Part shown: one piece after another, positions 26,601 to 41,600 of the stretch
Position numbering within the stretch: position 1 is the stretch's first letter
Layout of the letters: each line of letters opens with the position of its first letter
NCBI GenBank assembly: GCA_003864495.1
Contig: PEDN01001386.1
Coordinates: 1 to 64,000 of the forward strand
Length of the DNA stretch: 64,000 nucleotides
Source: Nemopilema nomurai
Lineage: Eukaryota; Cnidaria; Scyphozoa; Rhizostomeae; Rhizostomatidae
Direction of reading: 5' to 3'
Translations under genes and position numbers: made by a program
Notes under the pieces: generated by a model
Database searches by the model: none
Told to the model about the DNA's origin: nothing
What the model saw: the letters and a program-made list of their open reading frames with translations, nothing else

Positions 26601-29600
26601 TGGAAAGGGGCGTTCGGTGGAAATCAGAAATCAACAACAGACTTCTTAGCGTATATATTCATTAGCGAATTAGTAGCTAGGTAACATACAGATATAGATA
26701 CAGATAAATCTATGTTGATGTGGCTCCTGCCAGAGTAGATACTTTACTTCTTCTGAAAATGCTTCAGTTTACAAGGAAAGTGATACTTAATGCTTGATAA
26801 CCGATTCATAAGTAGATAACCCAATAGATCCTTCTTCAACTGGCGTTTTCATCTATGCCTGCAAGGTATTCATTAAAACCTCGCTCTTATTCAAGCTCGA
26901 CTTGATGGACTTGTCCAATAAAATGAGATACGAGAACATCACGCAAGCAGTTCCACTGAGCCCCAGAGTTCTGAACAAGGCAGAAAAGCGAGAGCCTGTG
27001 CAACGAAGACCCCATATCTGCAAGGGATGTAAGGACGGGGGCCTTCTGCCTTGGCTGTAAGTGATGATCCAAGGAGATTACATTTACGAATTTCGCGCCC
27101 TAGTTTAATTTATCTAGATAGCCTACATTATGAGTATGAGCCTTATGTCCAAAATATATGGCGAATGGGATTGATAGTCTTAATGCTTGTTCTTTGCGCA
27201 ACTTTTTAGGTCTTAGAAACTAGGCTGTTAATCATTTGCTGTGCGTTTTCCCAAAATATTTTCGCTCCAGATAACAACTATCTTCACAGTTGCTTCTAAC
27301 GTACGGCATTTGATTCCTGTTGATGTATGGTAAGAATCCACAGCACGTGTTATGCAAAGTTTTGTGTTGTTGACACAAACAGTTCTCCCAGGCTAGCGAA
27401 CAGACACAGCCATACATTTTTTATCACCAACTTCAATTGACATTACACGTGACACTTCTCTGTCAGCTCCGAATCGAGGCTCTTTTCGAATCGAGGCCAA
27501 AAAGCCTAAAAGATAGTTTTGAGGGTACTTTGATTGGCGTTTTGGATATAGCCAAGTTTAGTCAAGGTCAAGTTTCCAAAAACGATGAACATGCCTTTAC
27601 CTTGAAATTGTTTTGCTATAATGCAATTGTTTTCCTTTCAGATATCTTTACCCGGATCATGAAGTCTACCGTACCGGAGGCGGATTCGATTGCGTTGAGT
27701 TTCACCTACCTTGCGTCCAGTCGGAAAAACCATTAACGAAACCGAAAGACCCATTCGTAAAGGACCGGGGCAAGCTGGTTGACACAACGATGCACCGCCT
27801 CCCTGAGAAATCACCCACGCATACAACCAAGCCACTGCCATTTAAATTCAACAAGCCAAAAGTGTCTTTAGAGGTTAGACTAGATGTGCCCGAATCGGAT
27901 CAGCACCCGCTTTCCCCGGTCAGCAAAGTCAAATTCGGTAAAAGGTAAGCTGTAAGCATTTTCCCCTAGACATCCGTGCTCTTGCGAAACACTAAATATT
28001 CTAGATCTGCTTCAACTAAATCAGAAAGGTATTTCGATCCGCCGCAAATTGTGGACTGGTTTGGAAAATTTAAGATATACCGGATTGCTGTTTAGCTTCA
28101 CCGGAAAGTTGTACGACTCGCATAGATAAACAGGATCCAGATCTTATGCCCTTACAGTGAGTCGTCAAAATGCACAAACTGCGAATTACAGAATGGTGCA
28201 CTGGGGTAAAAGCAAGTTTGGATTGGCACATCATAGATAACATTAGTCTAAGTTTGAAATCTTTTGATTCTATTGCTCCATGAATTTAAAAAGTTTGACT
28301 CATAAGCCTGCTTGGATGAGTGCAAAAACTTCTTCTAGCTTAGTAACCTTCGCTTACAGTAGGATAAGAAATTCGCCGTAATCATTCGCAAGATTCTAAA
28401 CTATACTTTGTTGCTTTTCATCTGATTTTTGTAGGAGGAAAGAGCTGGCACCCGTGTCTCAGACTTGTGTTGCACAGGAGGGTATGTCTGCTTATTCGAG
28501 TTTCTGTCAAATTTAATTTTGGTTCCTGCCATCTATTATGGGTTTTATTCACAAACATTCGTGGGCCAAAATCGCTAATGATTTCCAGAAATGCTTTCCT
28601 ACAGTATAACTTAGCCATTTATTGCCATTATGTTATGAGGATTGGATTGAAGCAGCCACTGAGAAGTGTTTCTTCTTAACTCAGGGCCTTCCTACGATTA
28701 TTGTAAAGGCTTTTGTAGACAATCATTAATTGTATTATATTTGTTTGTATTCACATTTAGGTTGCTTTATTCAGTAGCTCTATCCACAAGCTTAAGTGAT
28801 TTTTTTCATTTCGGCGGGCTTTTGAAGTATCATAGTTTTTAAGAATATTTTTGATCCACAGATTATAGTTATGGAAAAGGAAAAGACTCGCTCTCCAATT
28901 CTATTGAAACGATAATCACAGAAACAGACAAGGTAATAAATGCAAACGCATGCAACATCAATTAGGCTGGGTCTTATTCAATTGATTGAAGAAACATTTT
29001 GAGCTTGCAAAGTTTCGTAACAGGTTGATCCAGTATGATTCAAAATTTGACTGTTACATTAATCCAAATTTCGGATAAAAACCTAAAGAGAAAAATTGTC
29101 TCTTTTGTATCTAGATCAGCTCATTTCTGTTTGCTTTAATTGTCACGGTTCTATTTTTCGATTTATGGATGCAGTTTAAAGTCGTTAAAGACATTTGAAC
29201 ATCTTCTCTGTTTTAAAGAGCTTTTTTCGTTCTTCCAAAGTAGCTACAAAAGCAATGCACAAGCCTTTTTCAGGAATTTTATTAAATTATTTGTCGATGG
29301 TAATTTGTTCATAGACTTGCAAACTACTATATAAGTCAATATTACCCATCTAAACCTTTATGTCATTGCTTTTCTTCTCAAAGACACTGCTTTTTTCTGA
29401 TTAGGATATTGACTCATATCCATAATCCTTCATTTTTGTCCTTTGTACTTTTTACGTTGTCTTGTACCTCTGTTCCTTACTTCTTAGAGAATCTATTATA
29501 TTCATATATATTCTTTTTTCTATATAATCTAGTCACTTGTTCACTCTGATCATGTTTCGTCATCTGTTGCCTGCCTAAATGCTTCCTAGCTCACGTTATA

Positions 29601-32600
29601 ACTAATTTGTCTTTACTCTATCCTAATAATTGCTATATGTGTTTCACTTTCCCTTTCATTTTATTTCCAGGAAGGAAACAATGTTAGCCAGCAGAGCGTG
29701 AAGACCCTCGCATCCTCGGAGAATGACAGCGGATTTGTCACTGCAGTCTCATCCACTTCAGACAACCTGACTTTTGAAAAACCTGACGCCACCCTTTTGG
29801 AGAAAGAGGCGCCATGGCCTACGAACTCTAGTGACTTGCATTACCTCCGCAAACGGGTCACTGGCTACGATGACCTCAAGTCTGTTAAAGGCCCAAAACA
29901 GCTGCTAGACGCCGAGCCCCATAGAGGCCCCAAGAAGCTAGTCGTCCGACGCTCCATGTCGATAACACCAAGTACTAACGATATAAAGTCGATTCACAAT
30001 TCTTCCCTGCTCCCTAATGTTGACAATACCTCGCCGGTTGCTAACAATGCGTTTGGAGTAAGAAAGAAGCAGCCCCTAAAACCTGTTGGGTATCGCAAGA
30101 AAATCTCTTCGGTCGATGGAACAGGTCAGTTGCCTGGTTTGCTTAAAATTCTCGAAGTAGCGAGAGACCAGATCTGTACACCTCGAAACAGTAATTGCCC
30201 CAAATTAGCTATTCTTTGTATTTTTCCGTGTTTGTTTTTCTTAAAAGTAAGGGCTTTGTTTAAATAAAGTCATTTTAAACCAAATAAAATGATAAAGTAA
30301 TGATGCTAAAGTATTAATACAGCAAATAAAATAATGCTTAATTCATACTGATCTCCTACTTGTCAAAAAAGCTACTCGAAGTTTTATTTCGTTCCGTCTA
30401 TTCAAACTGAAAGTGAAACATTCTATCCTGAACTTCAGTCATTTTGCAAGCCAATTTTTTCTCGCCCATTCTTTAGAAATAACCAGCAAAGACCCAACCG
30501 CGAGCATTACTGACATGTCAGTGAACTTCTCAAGCTCCTTGTCGATTGGATCATCCCAGCAAGAAATTCTTGAAGGTTTGATATTAATAATATTTGTGTC
30601 CTAGAGAAAATATTTCTTGCTGAGGTCCATCTTTCTGTGTTTTGGATACCTTAAATTAAGTTAGGTCAAATTGAAATTTTTCTTTCTTACTCTTTCACTC
30701 GACATACTCTATTTAGTTGACAAATTCAGCTCTTGCCAAAAAGTAATTATGTTATCAAAATACAAATAGTGAAGCATTTAGAAGTGTGAAAGCATTGTTT
30801 GATTGGTTCAAAATATAAATGGTGGCTTTGCAAATTTTTTGTTTTATCTTTTCAGTGAACAAATGATAAATGTCACTTAATTCCATTGGTTGGCTTTAAA
30901 CCATACGTCATAGTTTTAGCAATTACGATTACATTCTTTTGGCTGGTGATCTTAATTCGTTACTTCTGCTCTATTATGTAGAAGTAGGTTCTAGACATCT
31001 TTAATATGCTATTGGAGTAGACGTCAGAATATCTGCTACGTCTTTCTTTAATTCTAGAACCAGTTGTAGCTTCCTTGCCAAAGCCTTTAAGAATTTGAAA
31101 TAATTCTTTTATTTGTACTTGTCTTACAGATTACTCCGATTTCACTCTCACTGGATCAAGGGTTGTTGGATTGAAAAGACTTGCCAAAGACCACGAGAGG
31201 CGCAAAGCAGCCAAGTCGAAGAACGCCAATCGCAAGGCGTCTAAAGTGCTCGATGACATCAAATCGAACAAAGACGAGGTCTTTGAAAAGCAACGCAAAC
31301 CGAGTCACAGTGAGTCGAGGCGGAAGTTTAGCAAGAAGAGAAGCAATGCTAGTAAGGTAAGATGAAGCTTACTCTCATCGATTGAATATAACCTTGTTCA
31401 AAAGGCGTCCTCTTGATGTTGGTTTTAATGAAGTTTATGTTGACAGCGATATCGATATCGACACAAAATTTTCAAATACCCAAAGAGATTTTTAAATTGA
31501 GAGATAAAAGTCATTTTCAAGAATTTGGTAGTATTTTGAGGGTCTTCGGATTCTGGAAAAACAGTTGATGAGAGAGAGATAGAGAGCTTTTGTGCGATCA
31601 GGTTAAATCGCTGCCTATCTAGGGATGATATACCATCACGTTATGGTTTTCTGCACTGTCAAGCTTGCATTCCTGGTTTAAAGCCTAAACTAGATTGGAA
31701 TTTAGAATGAATCGATAACGCAAGATACAAATTATTTGCTAATGCCGCGTAACCTTATGGTTTTCTGAAATTCATAATTTATGAACAACAACTTTGTATG
31801 TCAAGTGCATCACTAAAGATGTAGCTATTCACACTTTAATGACGCATCAGCACATAGAGAGGAGCTTTTGAGCAACAATGCAAGTGATCTTGATACGTTT
31901 CACACTAAAATGCATGATAGAAAAGTATTATCCACGTACATTTAATATAGAACATAAGTACATGGAAAGTATTATCCATGTGATGGTCTTTTCAATTTTA
32001 GAATGTTGTGTTATGCTGAATAAGCCAAAGCAAAAGCCATATTATATAAGGATGTTGATTAGTCTAAACTATTGTATGTTGGTGGTAGAAAATTTATAAG
32101 GAATACAGGCTATTCTGTAGTTTACATGATGACTCAAGTAAGTTCTTTAAAACATATCAACCTGTTTATGGAAATTAGTGAAAACAGTGTTCTATGGACC
32201 TAGATAGTGTCCTATAGGCTACTGCCAAAAGTTTTAAACAAATTAGACTTAATGGCCCTAGAGGAGATCTTTAATGTTCTGATGAATTCTATGGTGGTCT
32301 GTAAAAGCAAAAACAGTTGATGGTGTCTTGTTAGTACAAGTATAAAATCTTCAGCTAAAAATGGTTTGTCAAGTCAGTCTTACGAAACTAGGAGAACTGG
32401 TCAGCTGGATATACTTTGTAAGCTGGATAAGGTTATCTTATTGTTTCCTTATTAAGTTCTGTTAGCCTAATCGCTTTCAAACCGGAAGTATTAAAGATAG
32501 GCTTTTATCTGTTGGTCACAAAGAAAAAGGTAGAAGTCAGTCCCACAAGAATCTGTTGTAGGGCCTTTTGCTTTGAAGTAGGCAAGAATCTCAGTTCACT

Positions 32601-35600
32601 TTCCTTGAATCATGAAATGGTACAAAATCACTGCTCTATAGAGAACTGGATGGAGTCGAGTTAAAAGTGATTTAATTGTCACTTGTTTTATCAATGTCAA
32701 TGCGCACTGATTTCCCTGTAATAAGCTGGCCTTATTAAAGGGCCGGTCTTGAGCTACGCGCGCTACCTTTAGATAATTAGGACCGCCTTGCTACATAAGC
32801 ATTGGCAATGATATAGTTCTTCTTGTGGCGTCTTGACAGCCTTTGGACGAACTGTAGACCAGTATCAGCTGCTTTTTGATCAACTTTACGGATAATGCTG
32901 TACTGTAAAGATGTATATTATATATTTGCTGCAGTTAAATTTAATCATTGTTCCTTCGCCACATTAATTGAAATCAGTTGTGTTAATGCAAGCGACTGCT
33001 TACCACATGTACAGCTATTTTTGTAAGTTAAATTAATTCGTAAATCGTTGATATAATAGTTGTATGATGTATATTTCTTTTTAATGTTATTGTAGATGGG
33101 AACTACAGAGGTTTTTGTGGACATACTTTCATCCATGTCACAAGATGTCATTACGTCAGATTCGGAGACATTTGAAATAGATTCAAACTCTCGAGGATCA
33201 AGCTCAAAGGTTGGTTACGTTGCTCTCTTTGAAAAGGGATCAAGAAAGCTGGAAAATGTATTGGTACAGAGGCCAAAATAGATAAACAGGATTTCTATGC
33301 AGAGGCTATGCAAGAGCTTCCCATGATTCTTATTTCGGTCTACTATAAAACCAAAATTTATCAACAACATATTTGATGAATCAGACATGTTGACACCTTT
33401 GAGAATAGAAGACTTGTGATTGCATACAGAAGCATAATAGAAACCACCACATACAGGAACTCAATATATAAGGCTTCTCAAGACAAATTGCCACGGACAT
33501 TCTCTACTACCTAAAAAGAGCTATTGGTTTGGGCTACGTTAGTACTGTATTGTACTAGAGTAATGGGCCAATTTTTACTGCTGACTTTTTGTGCTTCCCT
33601 AGCACGTTGGAATTTACACTTTAAGCAAACTGTTTTCTCTTGAATATCTTTTTGGCCTTATTGGCATCTGATGTTTTTTTGCAATCATTATCTTATATAT
33701 AATATATCTTGCTGATTTGCTCTTCGTTGACAATGTATTTGTCTAACTACAAGATTTGCTCTCAAAGTTGTTTAATTGTAGCAAACTGAACTTAAAGCTT
33801 CTTGTGTAGGCCCTTGATATCACAAACGCTATGTTGCAAAATTTTGACCTGCAGACTTCCAACTCAAAGTTTAGAATTGTTGAAGAAGAAGAAGAATTAA
33901 CTGAGAACGATTTTGATAAAAGCAGCAGTCGAATCAGCCTTGAATTGGTTGAACGGTCGCTTACGGACGAAATAAACGAAGCTGCCATGGACAATGAAAG
34001 CAGGGGTCGAAGCCCGGGAGCTTTGAAGTCAGATGAAGATAGCGAAGGGATGGACGAGATTGACAACTTCCCTGTTGATGGGGAAGTACGCGGACAGAAA
34101 ACCCGAAAGCGTCTGAAGAGACGAAAGACGCTGCAGTTTAGGAACGAGTAAGCGTGTTTGTGCCTTGCTAATAATCATCGATCAGTCAGGCTTGTTAATA
34201 GTCATCGGTCAGTCAGTCTTGCTAATAATCATCGGTCAGTCAGGCTTGTTAATAATCATCGGTCAGTCAGGCTTGTTAGCAATCATCGGTCAGTCAGTCT
34301 TGTTAATAATCATTGGTCAGTCAGCCTGCTAATACTCATCGGTCAGTCAATCTTGCTAATAGTCATCGGTCAGTCCGTCTTGCTAATACTCATCGGTCAG
34401 TCCGTCTTGCTAATACTTATCGGTCAGTCCGTCTTGCTAATACTTATCGGTCAGTCAGCCTTGCTAATACTCATCGGTCAGTCCGTCTTGCTAATAATTA
34501 TCGGTCAGTCAGCCTTGCTAATACTCATCGCCATGACGTCCCTGCCAATTTTCCACTCGATTATTTTGAAACAAGTTTTTTTATTCCAGTATCAAACGTT
34601 TGACCAGGTTTCACTGTTAGTTACTAAATCAAATTTGACGATCACGAAAAATTACGATACCGATTTCCGAATCCTCTGAGCTGTGCAATTGTGGTCGAGA
34701 TTCCACCAAATTCCCCACCACATGCCTGACATTTTCACGTCATGTACGCAATTGCGAAGCAGATTAGCGACCAAACTTGCCAGTTTTGTGGGAATCCGAT
34801 TATACAGAGGCACTTTTTAAGAGTCGGTGCCTGTAATGCCAAAATAAAATAATCATATTTGGATTTAATTGCTAGAAAATCATTTGTAATAATATCCCTG
34901 TGGCTTAATTGCCTGGAGGTGATTTTGCGAGATCGTCAAGAACTTGCTTTCTTTCAATTTTAATTACGCAACAGCGAAGCTGATAAATTTAGCCGAATTG
35001 GTTTTAAATTCATTTGCATGGTTTAAATGCATTTGCATGCACGTTGCAAGAGGCAGCTTGCTTTGAATTTTCCGTGTTTTTCCAGCATCATGGCAAGCGT
35101 AGGCTGGCTGTCGCTCAGTGTGTCCGTTTTTTTGCTTAATAAGATTAAGATTCGAGCTTTTTAGGTTTACGAAGTCACGCCCTTTGTCCGTTTGATGTTG
35201 AATATGTAACTGGGTTAATTTCTGCTTGTGGCGTTACTAAATGCAGGGTTTTTTTCTGGTGACTCAAAAAGGAGTTATCTTGATCTTCGCCAATGGTTAC
35301 TGAACCACCTCGGTATAATTCCTTCACCATTGGTTTCTTTTTGCATACTTGTTACTCCTAGCTGTAACAGTGAGCGTTTTCCTTTGGTAGGCCACTATCT
35401 AAGTACACGCTGAAACGACGACAACGAAATGAAGACGCTGCTCTCCACGATATGGAAGAAGGTGGGAAAAAGCTTCATTTTCTTCTTCGTAATTCATAAA
35501 GACTGCAAAATTCACGATTCAGTCATTACTACATTCATTCATTCATTCATCTAAGTCAATTTTTCTAACCGTTTAGTAGTATTATTTAATATCTCAATTA

Positions 35601-38600
35601 TTTCAAATTGTTTAACATAACACGCTTATCCATCTAAGAAGCTGGCAATCTTCTTTAACCAAATAACCTTATGTTTTCTTTGGATCCCAAATTTCATTGA
35701 TTTCATACTTTTTTCAATTTTACACAAATTAAATATCTTCTCCTAATTTAGTGCTAAGTATAAAGTCGATACTAAAATTATATCTTATGTATGTAAAGTC
35801 AAATTGTTCGAAGGAAGGGATGACAGAACATTTACTGTCGGTGTGGCGGTTGAAGCAGTTTAACTAAACAGAACATCGTTGAATAGTCTGTAGAAAGTGA
35901 CTGAAATTGGTTATGTATGAAGGAGTTAAGATACATTGCCTGATACATTGCTCAGTTTAACAAAAGTTAAGTAGAGACAATTGCAATCACCTGAATTAAA
36001 TTTAATTCAGGCTCACTTTTGGCTTTGTCGTAAAATTTTCTAATAGAGGTTTCTTGGTAGCCCGTGAATATATCACAAAAAGTCCGAAAGAATCGACAAA
36101 TTTTACGTCACTTTGAATGAATTGGTGGCAAAGTAGTTTTTGCTTATTTTATCTACACATAGGCGATAACATGATTCCGATTTAGGCTCTTTAATTTCGA
36201 AAGCTTTTCTCGTTTTGAAAAATGTTTTCTTTTGCAGATTTGAGCATGTTGGATTATGCTGCAAGATATTGTATTATTAGGTATGATTTGTGAGAAGTTT
36301 CTTTTGGATATGCTTTGCCGCTCTGTATCAGAATTTCAACACCATCATCTGCGACTTTCTTCTGCAACAATCATCTTGTAATCAACCTATCACTAGCTAT
36401 AATCAACCTATCACTAACTATAATCAACTAATCACGACGCTCATCATCGATGCTATGATTCAATTGATCACGTTAAGCATTGCATCACAATCAGCGTCTC
36501 ATCAGAGTTAGTAGCAGCATATTGCATCCATTATTCAGTTTTTTCTTAATAACATGAACTACCAATATATTTTATTCCAGTCTTGAGCGTTTGTCGAAGT
36601 ACGAAAATGTCTTCAGCTCATATGCTGCTTGTAATGGTGATGTAAGTTGTGTTTCTTCATAGTAGAATTTGCAGTAGAAAGCAATGAACATTGGATTGGT
36701 TTATAAAGCTTGCCTTGCCCGTTATTGAGAAATAAAAGTTTGTCAAACTTTCTTAGCCTCTTCTACCTTGGCCCGTGTAAACACTTTAAACGATGAGCTG
36801 CATATCGCAGACTTAAACCTACTGATTTCGGGGGTGGGGCTAGGAAATGCGATAATTAGAAAAGGGGGACCTAGCTGATATGGTGACTTTCATTGTCGTG
36901 GTTATTTTATTTTTATTGAATCCAATACTTACCTACCTAGGGACAGGGGGGCTGCGCCCTCTAATTTTTACCAAGAAGAGCACAGACCTCGGAGCCCCCC
37001 TCAATTGCCCCCCCCCCTTCCGCTTAATATGTGCCAATGCTGTTACTTCTTTGTTCTATGAGCACCCGTTCTTCTTTCAGGATAATGGCATGCATGACGC
37101 AAATGAAGATAAACTTGATGCGACCGTCTTTGGTGAAACGGAGGAGCAGGTGATTAAAGATGCTCATAACTCTCCTTCTGTGATTCAGCCAATGCAATTC
37201 ATACAACAACGTTTCCTCAAACATGTTCCATTAACATTTTCCATAATTTGGGAAAAAGTAAATGCGTAATCCAAGCAAAGCTTTATTGTGTGGTTTTCAA
37301 CTAGTTGATTCTTTGCATGCTCTATGCTTGTGCAATAAACCTTTTTCAAGGATATTGAACCTTAAAGAGAGTTTGTTAATGTATATTAGCTATTTATGCT
37401 TTGCATTAATTTTCTTCTGATGTTTGTCGCTTTTCTGTCATTTTGCTCGAAGATTTTCATAATCAGCTTATGACTGTATACTATAGTTTCTTTCGTGGTT
37501 CAAACAATGAACTAATGTGCTAAAAGGTGGTTTGCTATAGAAAATTTTTGAAATGAAGTGAAATAATGAAAGCGTATTTTCATGTTTTAGAGAAAATTTC
37601 TGAAAGAATACGAGAGACTGATTTACAGCATGGATATTTACCAGCAAAAGATTTCTGAGGCAGAGAGAAAGCGAGCAGAACTTCAATGTAATTAGCAGCT
37701 TTTTGTTTAGGCAGCTTTCTAACGTCATTTCGTGTTACTGTTCAAGTGAAGGTTTTGCCTGGCATATATTTGACTAATGAACTGTTTATGGTAGTCAATC
37801 CCACCATAGTTTTACCTTTTAAACCATTAATGGGAACAGCAATTAAGACTTGTTGATAGTTGTAATTTTATAAGGATCTTTTTACGACACGTGAGATCAA
37901 TTATATAATCCTTCATAAATTCTCTGACGCAAGACCTGGCATTTTGGATAAATGCCTTGTGAGAAATTGACGTATTTCATGCTACCACTGAAATAAGAAT
38001 TTATCTGTTTTTCATGGGTTGAATTCATGAGCTAGAAACTACCACCGAAATTTTTTATAATGTGGCTATAAAAAGATGCAACAATTATGTTTTGGTAGAA
38101 TTACATACAGTTCTGTTTTGATTAGCATCTTCTTTTTAAATGGGTCACATATAGTGGTGGGTGGCAAATAACTCATTTAAGGCTTACACAAGTCAATAAT
38201 TAATTTTGAACTGTCTTGAAAAGTAGGCAAACCGTAGGTTAGCCACGAAATGTTTCCATTCTTTTTCTAATGTATCAAAGTCGCGTCAAACGTAGCGTCA
38301 ACGTAGCAATTTGTACGCAACCTCAAAAACTCGATTGCCGCTAATATTTATGTACTTATTGTTATCTTTTCCTTGTTCAAACTATTAAACTGAAAGTCTC
38401 GCTTGCTAAAGCATTGTCAAAGTGGCATGATAAAGTGATGCCTAACAGAAAGAAAATATTTCTCTATGAAGAAACATAATCGTCAGAAGAAGCTTAAGTA
38501 CTAAACTGTTTAAAGTGTCCAAAGAGTCAATCTAAGATTTGTGGTACATTTGAAATTATTTTTGAATGTGGTTGCATATGAATAAATTCGCGTCATTTTA

Positions 38601-41600
38601 GTGACTAATTTTCTTCTTTTTAGGCGAACGAGAGAGTGTTTTGAGGAACCTAAGAGATAGGCAGTTAGATGGAGAAAAAAAGGTATTCATCATCAAGCTG
38701 ATGTTATAGTGTTTTTCGTTTATCTTTTCTTATTTTTGATTAAATTGCAATGTGTACTTTTGATGGAGGCTTTTTCACAAACCGGCACCAACTCGATTCC
38801 TGAATTTTACTTGTTGAGGTCCATGTGCTCATGTAATAAATAATGAATGTATTTATTTTTGCACAGTACTGATTGAGTATCACTACAAGGGATGTCGCTT
38901 TTCCACTGTTCCTCTCTGTCTTTGTTGTGTGTTTTCAAACACCCGGCGCAGTATCTGCTCTCATACTCACAAAATACAAGCTGGGCACAGATAACCTCTT
39001 TTAACTCTTTGTGATGTGATTAATTTTTTTTAGAAATTGCTAGAGAAATCTTTGCAAGCAATCACGAAAAAGATATCAACTGTTGATGACCGCATCAAGC
39101 AATTTATTGACAACGTGAAAAACATGATGAGTGAGTGTAAATACATTTTTTGCAAGCAAGTTTGAATATATTGCCTCGTGCGGTACCATAATAGTCGATT
39201 CTGAAAGGAGTTTAGCAAAGCCTGGTCAATTGAAATCCTTTGAGTCTCAATCAGTTTTCGAGCTTTCAAAGAATACAGTTTTCGAAGAACGATCAGGCAT
39301 TTGATAGCACAATGAAAATGCGGCCTTTTATTATTTGCTGAAGCTTAAGATCCTTCCTGATGTTTGATCGTTGAATTTTACAGGCTCAAGTTGTAGTCTT
39401 GATTACAAACTAATTTGGTAGCGAGGTTCGGGTTTGATAAGAAGAGCCTTGTGTATAATAACCCGATGCCTGCATGTTGTTTGATCAGAGCTATGTTTGA
39501 TTAAGGATGAAGATTTAACGTTAGAAACCGATGCTTTTCTAATTTTTTTTGGTAAGATGTGACTTATTCAATTAAAAGAGTTGTATAATACATGTCACGA
39601 ATTTAATTTTTGGGAAAAACTTGATTTGTTTATATGTCTATTTATTCGTCTAATATTTGCAATTTATCGATTGTTGATTTGTTCCACGTAGTCAAAAAGC
39701 GTAGCATCGAAGACAGTTTACGAGAGCTCAGTATGGACAACGAAACAGTCGACAAGCTGATAAAGAACAGCGACTTTTTAGGAAGAAAATTTGCAAAACT
39801 TAAGGTTAACATTGGTCTTTATGCAAAATGTTTACCTGTATTCATATGCAACTGAAATCTTTTTCTATCAATGCTAGAGAATCTTCTGCTGATTATGTTG
39901 TACTTCTGTTAACATTTGGTTGATGTATTTGCTTAAGTATGGACCAATATTGATATCAATGAATGATTATATATAGTGATAGCGATGTTAATTGGTAGTG
40001 ACATCAATGGAAAGTGATATAAGGTAATAGTGATATCGAATCAATATTGACATCAAAATGTGATATATGGTGATTGAAATCAAAATCAGTGATGAAAGAT
40101 AACTATATTAGTAATGATAGATAGAATCAGACCAACAGTGATGTAAATTGAATAGTGATATACAGTGATAGTGATATTTGATTAATAGTGATGTCAATGA
40201 ATATCATATGCAAATATCAATGGATTGAATTCTAAACCAACACTCTTTTTACAATTGCAGTGTTTGAAGATCAATGTCGAAGATTTGCCAGAGGCCTTAA
40301 AATCATTCAATTCCAATTTTGATGACGAAGACTTTATGTTTGTTAATCACGTATGTGTTTACTATCTATCTGTGTTGCTCAGCAATCCCGTCAGGCATTA
40401 AACGGCACGAGTGATTACGTCAGCTTTCGCTGTGCATCCATGTTACTTGTATGACAGTGAAGAGCAGCGATTCTCAAGCATTTTGTTATTTTTGCCTTTT
40501 TAAGATCAACAATTTTTTGTGTTGGCTCTTTCCATTTGCATGCAATGTTTTCCCCTGCTTCACTTCCCAAACAGTTCACTTTCCTCTAGCTTCACTTATA
40601 GCTGAAATCTTTTAAATTTCTGATTCTTATTAAAATTGTTTCCCACACTTATTCCTTGTTATTAATACGGTTAACATCTATTTTGGAAGCTCTGACGTAA
40701 TTGAACACATATACTTCTAATTGGAGGCGAATTCGGCACAATTTTTGAACACATTTTTCTTTAGCACTGAGCAGTGTAAACATAATTAATTTGCATGCAT
40801 GAACTACTTTTTCATCTGATACCCTTCATTGTATGCAAATTTTTCTATGTTCCCCTTCTGCGGAGAAAAACGTATCATTGCCTCAAGGTTTAGGAAGGCC
40901 TTGAGTTTGTTCACATCTAGTAAATGCTAGTGTATAATAAATATAGACTCTAAAAAGGGCACACCAACTCTTTTGATGTCGTTCTGATTTAAGCATAAGA
41001 GTAATGAATCTTAAACGAATCATAATTTCTATACATTCTCAACAGGTATTACAGTTGCCACAAAAAGATTCTTTGGATTTCAAAGCATTTGCTGTCGTCT
41101 CTGCTTTGACAGAACGTGTGAAATCTCTCGAGTTAGTCATTTTCTTCTCGGCTACTTATTTTCGTAAATATGTATTTTTGTTTAGTATTTTAAGTTCAGC
41201 CCATTCATCCCTCTAACACATGTTCCTAATTATCATTTGTTGACAAGTCTTGAAGCTATTGGATTTTTGTTTTGTTTTCGTGCTAAAACCTTCAAATTTT
41301 ATCTCGGCAACTCTGAGTGACAATCATGGACTTGATGAAATATATGTATGCTACGAAAACTTTTTCCATGGAGCTAAAACATTACAGTCGTTCTAATCAT
41401 ATTGCTAGTTGTGCAAAGAATAGAAAGATAATCGAACGCATAACACCCAGTCACGAACCTTTATGCATATCATCATTTCCCCTTATCTGGCCTACCAGCA
41501 AATTCCCAGTTTGGCTCTTCTATATGGTTGAAAGTGGGTTCTTTGTACCAAGACCCTTGATAGACAACATTCTACCTTATTTCTTCAATTCTTTGGCCGA

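Noticed and set aside
34158..34679. Long repeat-encoded frames (nine-residue repeats)
   Set aside because: They arise because the 27-bp minisatellite unit is a multiple of three; the gene's own frame ends exon 13 at the donor before it.
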